From Mantamonas sphyraenae (taxonomy: Eukaryota > CRuMs > Mantamonadidae): 64,000 bases of DNA. The translations under genes were made by a program, and so were the position numbers. How positions within the stretch are numbered: the first letter of the stretch is position 1; each line of letters starts with the position of its first letter. Below, piece by piece: positions 9,021 to 20,500 of this stretch. Location of the stretch: contig JAPMXV010000037.1 in NCBI GenBank assembly GCA_026936335.1, positions 124,001 to 188,000 of the forward strand. Direction: 5' to 3'. A model generated the notes under the pieces. It was not told where the DNA came from. It made no database searches and saw only the letters and a program-made list of their open reading frames with translations.

Positions 9021-10626
9021 TCATCCAAAGCGGAAGTGAAAGTTGCCTCCACCTCCACCAAAGTCGCCAAAGGGGAAACCTCCTCCCTGGAACGGGTTTC
9101 CACCGCCTCCCATCTGCTGCTCGTCCAGATCCTCGCCGCGATCATAGCGTCCACGCTTCTCCTCGTCGGTGAGGATTTCGTAGGCTTCGGTGATGTCGCG
9201 GAACTTCTTGACGGCTGCCTCGCGATTGTTGGGATGCTTGTCTGGGTGCTCGGTGCGTGCCAGCAACCGGTAGCGCTTCTTGATCTCCCGCTTGGTGGCC
9301 TGCTTGCTCACCCCCAGGATCTTGTAGTAGTTCTTGCGCTTGCTCAGACGCAATTGGTGCTGTGCATCGTGCAGTCCCTGTTGGATGTCTCCGTTGTTGG
9401 GCTCCTTGCTCTGCGCCTGGGTGTAGTCGTTCACTGCCTCCTCATACTCCTCCAACGCAAGTCGCGCCTTGGCCCGTTCCACCAGCGGTTCCCACCGCTC
9501 CGCATCGAGTTCCAAAGCACGGTTGCACGCCTCCACGGCCTCTTTGGCCTGGCCCAACTTGTTGTGTGCCCGGCACACATCCAGCTGCAGCTCCGCGTTG
9601 TGTTTCTTCAGCGTGGGGTCGACCTTCAGGGCCATGTCATACAACTCCAACGCTTCCCGGTATTTGCTGGCCTTGAAAGCCTCCCTGGCCTTGTCTGTGC
9701 GCTTCACCAGTTGCTTGATCTTCCGGTACGGTTTCTTCAGCTCCTTGTTGTCCGGATCGCCACGCAGTCCCGCACGCAGCGCATCCAATGCCTTTTCAAA
9801 CTCATTGCTGCGGTACAGCGCGGTGGATTTGATGAGGATGGCTTCGTTGAGGGCAGGTTGCATACGCACGACGGCGCTGGCGTCGGCCTGTGCCCCGTAG
9901 TTGTTGCCCAGCTCCAGGTAGGCCTTGGCACGCATGAGACGCAGGTCGATGCTGTTGCTGGCCACTTCCATGGCCTTGGTCAGCGAGTCGACAGCCGCCT
10001 GCCACTGCTTTCCGCCCATCTGTGACCTCGCTGCATCCAGGCTGCTCTGGCACAGGGCCACATCTTGAAGCTGCTTCTTGGCCGTGTCGTCGCTCCCGTC
10101 TGCCTTGAGTACAGCGCGTGCATCCTCTTCCGCCGTGTTCAGCAGCCCCTGCGCAAGCGCAATCTTGGCCCGAAGTTTTCGGGCCATGACGTAATCCGGG
10201 TTCAGCTCCACCACCCGGCTCAAATCGTGCAGTGCGCTGCGGTAGCGCTTTCCCAGTAGCGCCGCCGCAGCCCGCTTGTACCAATTGACGAAATTGTCCG
10301 CCTCGCCGTCTGCATGTGGGCAGTGTGAGCGTGCGGGACGCGAGTGTGTTTGTGTCAGCCGACATGTGCCTTTGGCCGCTTTCCGCCTGTGCGCCCCACG
10401 CCCTCCGAAACCCACCAATTGCCTCCGTAAATAACTTGATTGCTTCTGGGATCTTTCCTGCTGCCATTGCCTTGTCTCCCTCCACACGAGCCTCTGCCGC
10501 CGGCCGTGTCTTTGTCTCTGCGGCGTGGACAAGCGTGGTGGTCGTCGGTGACCACGCAGCCAGCGCCAGCACCACCACCACCAGCGACATCAGCACAGGC
10601 AGGCGCACGCGACTCAGCGACAACAT
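9021..10626 (-). CDS. DNAJC3: DNAJC3/p58IPK-like ER co-chaperone (TPR + J domain)
   Basis: Two exons on the minus strand: 10626-10416 and 10309-9021, with a 106-nt GTGGGT...GCAG intron; 499 residues. The first exon encodes a signal peptide (hydrophobic core LMSLVVVVLALAAW, then Ala-rich cleavage region) and the first TPR. The second carries the remaining TPR repeats and a C-terminal J domain (NYYKILGVSKQATKREIKK) with an intact HPD triad in EHPDKH. Domain order and length match metazoan DNAJC3, a lumenal co-chaperone that hands misfolded clients to BiP. The tail is Gly/Phe-rich without a KDEL signal, as in relatives. It faces the GATA gene head to head across 176 bp. Confidence 0.92.
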
Positions 10627-10802
10627 TGGCTTCGTTTGGATGCCACGCAGCATGTTTGTTGTTCAAGCTTGGGTGTTGATGAGACGCAGTTGCGTTTGCT
10701 CCGGCTGCGCCAAGCCCCATCGTTTCCCCCAAGGCCATACCTCGTGCAAACCCCAGCAACAACCTCTTTTGCACACACACACACACACACACACACACAA
10801 CC
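10627..10802. promoter_or_regulatory. Divergent intergenic region, DNAJC3 / GATA factor
   Basis: 176 bp between the two start codons. It contains a (CA)14 microsatellite that ends four bases before the GATA-factor ATG, so in the plus-strand transcript the 5' UTR would be CA-rich. Confidence 0.5.
10772..10799 (+). repeat. (CA)14 microsatellite just upstream of a start codon
   Basis: Perfect CA dinucleotide run directly before the ATG at 10803; similar CA runs occur near intron 3' ends elsewhere in the window, so this may also be the tail of a 5'-UTR intron. Confidence 0.9.
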
Positions 10803-13800
10803 ATGTCTTGGGGTTTCCTCGGAAACATCCTGTCTGAAGAGCTAGAGGACGAGAATAACCTGTCAGCCCTGGCGGCAGCGGGAGCGTGGTCCCAGGAGGG
10901 GGGACTCCTCTCTGGCGAGCTGACATTCCATGCGTCCCCTGTGGCGCCATTGCCAGAGTACCACGCACCGCCGGGCCTGGACCTGCAGTACACGACACAA
11001 ACACAACCAGGAGGAGTTGCCGCCATGGTAGGGTCACACGGCGGACACGCAGGTGGTGTGGCGGACAACAGTCGCACCACGACGACGACGACGACGACGA
11101 GGAGGAGGAAGACGAAGAGGACGAAGAGAGGAGGATGATGACGACGAGCTGGTGGATGTGGTGGGCGGCGGACACCATCATCACCACCACCACCACCACA
11201 CCACAGCCACAGCCACAGCCACAGCCATCACCACCGGGACATCCACGAGCTGGAAATGCAACACACACTTGGCACCATGGATGCACTGCAGCATGGAGGC
11301 AAACATGTGCCACAGGGAGGCATGGCACACACTCCAGAGCTGGTACAGGTCAAGGTTCAACCGACGATTGCTTTCCAAGTTGCTCCCGGCTCGAGCAGCA
11401 GCGCCCACACGCACGACAGCAACCCCAAGGTCGTGTTTGAGACCTTCCAGTGCGGCACTTACACCGAACGCAAGAAGAAGCGTGGGCGTCCACGCAAAGA
11501 TCCGCCTCCAGAGCCCGAACCTGGCACGCCGCGGTTCATCGCCCTCTTTGCGGCAAGCAACCCGCGGCTGCTGGCGGACGTCGCCGTGCCCACGGCCAAC
11601 GACGGCTTCTTCGATGGCGACGAGGATGAATTCGTGCAGGATGGCGAGCAAGCACGCAAGCGCAGACGCACCAAGAAGAAGAGCGAGCCCAGCACAAGCA
11701 GTAGCGGCGTCAGCACAAACGGGCAGTCGGCCGCCGCCGCCGCGACGTTTGACGCGGAAGGAAACAAAGAGGCCCCAAGCGCAAAGAGCAACAACACACC
11801 GCGGCGCAAGAACAGACCGGTCACCAACGAATGTGGTTGGTGTGGGAAGGATGTCTCGCACATCACCTACCTTCGCAAGGGCCCCGATGGCGAGCAAAAC
11901 CTGTGTACGTCACGCAGCCAGTTCTCGATTCCCGAGTTCTCCCCTTGATGACACGCTTTCCCCAAGGACCATACGCCCCTACCACACCCACCCCGGCCCA
12001 GACACTGACCCCCAGCCCCTTTGTCACATTGCACACCCACTCATGGCACGAATGGCACGGCACTGCACCACGTCGGCCACCTCCCCCACAGGCAACGCGT
12101 GCGGCCTGTATTTTTACAAATACCGCAAGCTCAAGGACCTGCGCGTGATCCACGGCAGCAGCGGCACATTGACTGCTCGCGAGTTGGAGGCCCTGCGACC
12201 ACACTCTGCATCGCTGCGCAAGCATTTCTTCTCGGATGGCACTCCCAACCCCAAGTTTCCGCTGACCACGGGACCCAAGGGCTGGCGACCCAAGATGAGT
12301 GCACCCACCCAACAGAAGTTCTTTGTCAAGCCCGATCCCAGCGATCCGTACGGCCAACGCACAGAGTACCTGAGTGGCACGCCGATCAAGGGCCAACGAC
12401 GACGACGCAACAGCGCGGCCTCGTCGTCGAGCGGCGGCGGAAGGAGCAGCAAGGCGTCGCGCAGCCGACGCGACAGCAGCGAATCGGCCGCTGCCATGGA
12501 CTCGTACATACTCAGCATGAGCCCCAGCGGGGACAGCCGTGGCAACACCATGCACTCCACCACCATCGACGCCGAATACCAGGGCATGGTCGATAGCATG
12601 TCGTCGTCACGCCACAGTGCCCCTCGCACAGCACACGCTGCTGCCGCGGCTGCCGCTGCCGCTGCCGCTGCCGCATCCACAACACACCCATCATCATCCA
12701 CGGGGACGGCTGCATCATCGTCGTCGTCGGCGGTGGCAGGAGGAGGGGGAGGAGGAGGCCGGCGTGACGACACGTCGGCGTTGGACTTTGGCATGGGAAG
12801 ACTCAACGCAAGTGCAGCCAGTGTGCGCTCGTTGGTGGGCAATTCGAGGCTGCAAATGGAGGTGGCACGCCTGGCAGCGGGACAACCGTCGGAGGACATG
12901 GAGTTGGACGGGGCGGGCCACACATCGCAGCTGGAGGACACAGCTGCACGCAACAACGATGCACCGCTGGATGGGAATGAGCAGCAGCAACAACAGCAGC
13001 AGCAGGTTATGGAGGACGAGGATGAGGACGAGGACGAGGACGTGCACCTGAGCGAAGAGGAGCGTATGCTGAAGCAGGTGCTGGCACGCAACGAACAGCT
13101 GGTGAACCATGCCATGGTGTGGCGTCAGCGCACACAGTCCATGCTGAGTGAGTTTGAGCCAACCATTGAGTTGGCGCACGTGCACGGCGCAAGCACAGCG
13201 TCGCGTTCGCCCGTGCGCACAACACGCACACGAAGCAACTCCTTGAGCATCGAGGACAACGAAAGCGAGAACCCCACCATGCAGGTGCGTGGTCTCCTGC
13301 ACAAACACCTCGACGTTGACCTGCTGTGGCAGCAACACTACGCACAGCACGAGCAGCAGGCCCAGCAGGCCGTCCAAGGCCGCTCCCGACGCGTCGCCGC
13401 CCAAACTGCCTCGCTCATGCTCGACCAGTCCTACATGCGTCGCCGTGGACGCTCCACACCTGTTCACAGTGGCAACACACGTGGCACCGATGGCAGCAGC
13501 CATGAATCCACATCGCGAAGCACTCGCATGTCCACAGACCACGACGCTGTCAACCGTGTGGGTTCTCATCCGCCTGTGTTTCTGCACCGCAACCGAACCC
13601 GTGCGGCCACACTGCCCAGTTTCTTCAGCTGGGACGAGAAGCGTCACGTGTACACTCAGCTCGACGAGGACGGAGAGGCGGATCACAGCGCAGCCGTCGC
13701 CTGGATGGAACGAGGCGAGGCCTGGAAGGCCACGTATGCTTCCAAAACAAAGTCCAAGACGGGACGACGCAGGCAGGCGCAGAGCAACAAACCCGTGCTG

Positions 13801-14493
13801 AGTGACCAACGAGCACGCAACACCCTTCGCAAGCGTCACATGCCCCGCAAGGTCACCCTCCTGCGCAAGAGCATGGAGAGCAGTCTCCAGGCTCTGCAGC
13901 AGCTCAACCTTCCCATCGACCCCCACGTCAATGAGTACGTCAAGCCCAAGCCACACCTCCCAGCCTCGTTTGTTGAACGCAGCAGCGACGCCATTCTCGG
14001 CGACCTCACCAACCGTCGCCACGGCTATGGCACAGGGGAGAGCGAGGAGGAGGACAATGGCGACAATGACGATGACGAGGAGGAGGAAGAGGAAGAGGAT
14101 CGCATGGAAGAGGAGGAGGAGCAGACACCACGAAAGCGTTCCACACGCTCGTCAAAGCCCAGGTCGGCCAAGCGGAGCGCTCGTCGTAGCTTGCGCTCGA
14201 TTGCAGCTCAAAGCGAGGAGGAAGATGAGCAAGATGACATGGAGCAAGAGGAAGATGAGGAGCAGGTTGTGGACGACAGCCAGGAAGACGACGATGAGGA
14301 TGACGATTCCAGCGACCACGTCGCAAACACGCGCTCCCGCTCCAGGCCACAGCGACGCAGCACGCGTTCAAGCCCAGCAAAGTCGAACGGTGACAAGAAG
14401 CAGGCCACAACGCGGGTGAGCCCACGTCGCAAGCACGAACCCGTCGAGGAACAAGAGGCTGCTGCTAGCAGCACGCAATGCACCATTCAGTGA
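10803..14493 (+). CDS. GATA-type zinc finger transcription factor with AT-hook
   Basis: The zinc finger spans an intron: CGWCGKDVSHITYLRKGPDGEQNL is joined to CNACGLYFYKYRKLKDLR by removing 11905-12091 (GTACGT...CACAG), restoring C-x2-C-x18-C-x2-C. Upstream, KKKRGRPRKDP is an AT-hook. Downstream comes a ~800-residue low-complexity tail: Ser, Ala, Gln and Asp/Glu runs, and basic patches such as KRSTRSSKPRSAKRSARR. The 5' part (MSWGFLGNILSEELEDENN...) is in the same frame as the finger exon but separated by stops. An intron from GTAGGG at 11028 to an acceptor at 11291 or 11315 would join them; otherwise the Asp/Glu/His tracts of 11080-11230 hold several frame changes. Expected to be nuclear and to bind GATA-like sites. 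Confidence 0.8.
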
Positions 14494-14525
14494 ATGTTCT
14501 CACTCACCTCCATTGTGAATTCCCA

Positions 14526-17500
14526 TCACCACGCAAGCAGCTCTCCCATTTCCGACTCTTGCCGTGTGCGATCCGTCGAGGCAACCCAGTAGGGCGTGGA
14601 GCTGTTGCTGGTGGTGGCGCCTCGGCCGCTGCTTTCCAACACCGCTTCCATCTCAATCTCCCGTCCGCGGCGACGCTCTTCCACCAGCTGCCAGATGCGC
14701 GACCAGTCAATGTTGCGCAGGAATTGCACCACAACCACCAGGAAGAGAACACTGATCAACGCGACCAGCACAAAGCCAAGCGTAACCAGAGGCCCACACG
14801 TGTCTCCAGTGCACAAGACCAGTTCGGGACGCAGCATAGCCATGCCATGCATGCCTGCCATTACACAGAGCATCCCCAGACTGACCAGCTCCAACACGTT
14901 GGCTGTGTACGAGGTGAACGGCCACACCAACACGTGCGCCAGTAGCTGGATATTTGTGGCAATGATCATCACCATGGCTCGTGTCGCCGCGTCCACGATC
15001 ACGCTGGCCACCGTAATGAGCACCAAGCGACGCGCAATAAACACACTCTCGTACCACCATCGGTTGTCGCGATAGTGCACACGAAGCTCCGTGCGCACCA
15101 CGTCGCGCCACGGCAGTTGCAGATCGCCACTCACGTGCGCCGCCTTGTAGTCTGCCGCCATGTTCAGCGATCCTGCAATGTCTGTGGATGATCCCTCGTG
15201 TGCCAGCAGGCCCAGGCGCATGGAATCGGTGCCGTGGTTGTCCCCGCTCCCATGGCCTTCCTGATCCGACTCGGAGTCGCTGCCGTCGCCACGCGTACGG
15301 CACCCTCTCGAGTCCATGGCTGCCAGGAAGAGGAGAAACGGAAAGGAGACCAGAAAGATGCTGAGGAGCGCTGCCATGAGCTGAAAGCGAGTGCCGTCGC
15401 ACAAGAACGCACCCGCACGCGCAATCACTGTCGGAGACTGCGGATCCAGCGGGTCCAAACGACGGCACTCCAGCAGCTGCGAGGTGGTTTTCGTCAGACT
15501 GGAGTACACAAGCAGAAGGACATCCAAAAAGGTGAGCACCAGACGATTGGTCATGGCCATCAGTCGGCCCTTGCCAAGTCTCCTGCGGAACATGCCCACC
15601 AAAAGGGCCACCACGACACAGATGGCCAGCAGGATGGCAGGCAACACATAGCCGACAGCCAGCTTTTCGATCGACGTCATGTTGGGCCACACACACAGAC
15701 CGCCGTTCGGAAGACCTTCGTGATGTTGCAACAGCGCGAGGGTGTCCAGCAGTCGCAGGTCGGCAATCTTGGATGCGGCCTTGACAAACCCCATTTTGTC
15801 GGTGTCCACCACCAACGGGGCCATTTGCAGCAGAAACAACGCCGATTTCAGCTGCGAACTCAGTTTGCGCCGTTTCAGATCCTTGGGCGAACCGTCGTGC
15901 GAGGTGCGCGGAAGCAACAACTGCACCATCACAAACACAAGGCCCATCAGGACACACATGACCATGAGACCCACGCCCGACGTGCACTGCTCGTTGAGCA
16001 CGCATCCCTCTGAACCCAGCACTTCGCTAAAGCCACCGTTGCAAGCGCCACAGTACGCCACACTCACGTTGCGATCTTTGGCACACGATTCGTTCCATGC
16101 ACATGACGCGTTCTGGCAGCACAGGCCACCCAAACACGTGAGCAGCACCAGCTGGTCGGGTTTGTACGGATTGCGCATCCCTTGGTACCCCGTCAGCACC
16201 GTCACGTTGCTGCCTCCAGGACACACGACGCCCACGTCGCCCATAGTAGCACGACACACGTGGCACGGGCGATTGTTTTGCGTCACACTGTATGTGCCGA
16301 ACGGACACTGCTCGCACGAAATGTCGTTCGGACGTTGCACAGCCGGCGATCCGAGGGGACACAAGTAGTGACCCTCGGTGCTCTTGGGTCCCATTTTCCC
16401 TGCATAAGTTTGGTCCACAGGCGGGAAAACGTCGTTTGGCTTTTCGTAGCTGACGAGATCCGAGCGCCCCGACGATGTAAGCTTGCTGTCGCTGCTCAGG
16501 CGCAGTGTGCTCGCTTCGTCGAGGAAAACAGCCTCGCTTTTGCTGGCCACGTTGTCGTGCATCATCACATTGTTCATGATGAGATGCGTGCCCAGCAGCA
16601 CAGCAGCACCGCCGCGTCCGCTCGGCACACGGTTGTTCTCAAACACGCAGCTGTCCATCGTCGTGTTGCTGCCCACCAGCAGCATGCCTGCGCCTCCCGA
16701 CGTGGCACGGTTGCCCACAAAGTGCGTGCGCGTGATGTTCACCTTCAGATCGGACACGTCCGGTGTCGCCGACTCTGTTACACCGGCGCTTGCACTGCCC
16801 AAGCTCTTGACCATCAGGCCGCCTGCATTCGTGGAATTGGCCACATTCGACGCAAACGTGCAGTTGTGCACTGACACAGTGCACAACCTACACCCGAGCA
16901 CGCCCAGGAACAGCCCGCCCACCTTGCCCGACACATTCGAGTCAAACAGGCAACCACGGATGTCCACAGAAAAGGCCATGCCACGCACGTCGACAGGCAA
17001 GTCTGCTGCACGCGTCAATTGCGTAATGTCCACATAAACCGCCCCCAGCGCTGACGGGGACGACACGCCGCTCACGTTCTCCTGGAAGACGCAGCCTTCC
17101 ATAAGCATGTCCATACGCAGGTCGCTCATGGTCACCACAAGTGCCGTGCCAATCACCCTGCGCAGGAAAATGACCCATGGGGTGGACGACGACGACGCAC
17201 GCGTTGTGCCCAGATTGTTCTCTTGCCACCTCGAATTGCGGATCCACAGTTTGCCCAACACACTCTTGGTCTGAACCATCACGGCGCCTGCCTGCAACAG
17301 CGACGCACTGTGGTGCTGAACCTCTGCCACACTCTGTGTGACCGTCAACGCATCGATTTCGATGCTGTTGTTCATGTTGGGTGCCGACCGGTCAGACGAA
17401 AACGTCGACGCTATCGCTCCGCTCATGCGCACAAACGCAGCAGTCCCATACATTTCCAGGCTGTTGAGCGCCATTCCGTACGACTGAGGCGCAACGGACT

Positions 17501-20500
17501 GCCGCGAACCGTCCAACGTCACATTGTGGATGCGGATGTGCGATCGACGCACGCGGATGCTGTTCAGATCCACCAACAACGCACCGCCGTACAGCCGCAC
17601 CGTGGGGGTGGTGCCCACAAACAGCACATTGTTCTTTGTCGCTTGCATGCCCTCCACCAGTACGGTCACATTCGTCAGATCCTGTGGCTTGTATGCCGCG
17701 GGGATCCGAGGGGGGAAGAACACAGTTTGATCCACACGCACAGCAAGGCCTCCTCCGCCCAGCTCGCTGGAGGCCTGGTTACACCTGCTGGTGACCACGA
17801 CCGAATTGGATTCAAACACGTTGTCCTTGACGACCACAGCGTGGTTGTACACGCCTGCAAACTGGTCGATGTTGGTCGTGGGATCGAGCAGCAGCTTGTG
17901 GCCGACCACACTCGACACACCCACACTGATGCCTCCTCCCACAGCGGTGGTGGCGTCGTTCAGGAGGACACTTGTCACTGACGACGTGCGCGGACGCACA
18001 ATGATGTGATTGTCTCTCACCAGGTTGTTGCGCACGTCCACAGCCACATCGGCCACCAGCGAGGCCGAATCCAACTGCACACACACACCACCGCCTTGGA
18101 TGTTGTATGTGGTGTGACAATCCATCGTAGACGGGTTGATACGGTTGTTGACCACCACGTTGCCGTGCAGATTCACCGTCACATTGCTGATGCGCGACGT
18201 ACGCGCCTGGATGACAAGCCCGCCGCCCTTGATGTACAGTTTCGTGTACAGGTCGCTGGTGATGAGGTTCTGATCCACGCGTGTATCCATCACAGTGGCG
18301 TCAAAGTGCGAGAGGGCAGACACGTTGCGGCGTGCCATGTACTTGTCCCGTTCCAGGCCATCGGGAATCACAGCAACCCCGCCGCCCACGGCGTCCATCA
18401 GGCCGTCGGTGATTGCACTCTGCTGGCACTTGACGTCCAGATGATTCACCTGAACCGTGCAGTTTTCCATATGCATGCGATGAGGCATGTTGCGCGGGTC
18501 GTCGTCCGTGCGCACCAGCACCAGGCCTGCGCCTGCGTTGATTCCAGCACACACTGAGCTCACGCCCGCTTGCTCAGGTTTCAGTCCCTGCGAATTCACA
18601 CTGTTGCCGCGCACCACGGTGTTGCGCACGTCCAAGTCCCCCGACACAAGCACGCCTCCGCCCATGCAGTACGCAAGAGCAATCAGCGGCGCACCGGGCT
18701 CGTTAGCAATGGCGTTGATGCATACCACCTGGTTGCTTTCCACAAGTGAATTGCGCAGATTCGTGGGGCCCTCCACAAGCATGCATCCTCCGGCTCCGTT
18801 GGACTCATCCAACGACTGCACGTACGCTGTGTTCCCTGTACACGTCAAATCGTCCACATCCATGGCAAAGTCGGCAAACAACCCAGCCCCGCCGGCCTTT
18901 GACTTGCGTGACGGTGCATTTGCCGTGATGCGGTTGCTGTGCATCTGAACGTGCTCAATCACACCCTTTCGGCCTCCGGCTAGATGGATTGCTGCGCCCA
19001 ACCCAGCCACGAACGGTTTCAGCAACAGGATGTCCTTTTGTGTCACCGGGGTGGCCCCCACGGCGTCGTACGTCACCTCAATGGTGTTGTCCTCGAACCG
19101 GCTGTTGCGCACCGTGACGTACGTCACGCCCGATACACTCAGGGCAGAGCCTCGTGCAATCATGACGTCGTTGTCACCCACAGAAATCTCATTCGAGGCG
19201 CTGAGGAGATACTTGATCTGATTCTTGGTGGCGTACATGTTTTCCACAGACAAGGAGCTGCGCGCCTGCAGCTCGGGGTTGTCGATTTTGATGGCAAACG
19301 CCCCAAGGGGCATGTACGTCGTAGCCGTTGATTGCTTGATCCAGACCAAACGCAGCTGCTTTTGCGAGCCGCTCAAGATGATGTTGGACATGGTCACGTT
19401 GGTGCAGTCATGGATGTACACGGCAAAGCCGTTTGTGCCGGACGATACCGCAGACAACGGGATTGCTGTTTGCACGTTGATGGGCACCGAATACTTGGTA
19501 TCGTACACTCGAATGTCGCTCAGAGCCACCTCGCCGTCGATGGACTCGATGGTAAAGGCGCCCCCCGACGAGCTGGCCACACAGTGGGTCGCGGTGATAT
19601 TGTGCATGGACACGTTGCCGTGGATGGACAGCGTGGAAAAGTAGAGCGGATTGACGCCGACATAGAGGCCAGCACCACTGGCTGTGAAGCGACGTTCGTA
19701 GAGTCCAACTTGATGGGTGTTGTCCACAAAGCTGGACATGTTGGCAAATGTGCTGTGGCGCACAATGAGATTGAGGGACCCGTTGTTGCGCGTGAGAATT
19801 GCAGCAACGGCGTCGCCAAAACGGAAGCTGGGGTCGATAAGGGTGGAGCTGGGGTGCATGCGGCTGTGTGTGTTGTGTTCAAGCACAGCGGCCTCCGAAT
19901 TGGGGCTGCCGGCTAGTGAGAGGAACAAGTCGCCGCCGATGGGTATGGGGCAGACGTTGCTCTCACAATCATCCGCATTGGAAATATAGTTTGCGTTGCC
20001 GTTGTCGTGAAATGTGTTGTGGGCAACGTAGACGGGATTGCGGGCACCTGGAGCGAGCTCAAAGTCCTGCAGCAAGTGGATTGCACCCGAGCTGAGGGCA
20101 AGCGATGGCTGGATTACTGTGACTCTGTCATGCGCAGCCGTAAAGGCACCGTTGTCGTGGACGCAGTTGTGAGTGATGGAGAGGGAACGTGCAGGCACAG
20201 ACTGGTGTACGTGCAACCCTGCCCCAAAGCCGCCCCAGTTGCGGGCAAACTCGCTGCGAGTGACATTGACACGCACGTCTGGGGCCCGTAGATCGACCCT
20301 AAACGCAGATGCATGGGTATTGACCTCGGCACTGACGCCGTTGTCGAGGATGCGAGCCTGGTCGACAAGAAGGGAGGCGCCTGCGGGAGGGGTGAGATGT
20401 ATATACACGTTGGGAGTGGGGGTGAGGCCGGAATGGCCTTGGAGACGCAGTTGCAAAAGACGGAGGTCAGCTCCCGGGCTGGTTGGTTGAAGAACGAGGG

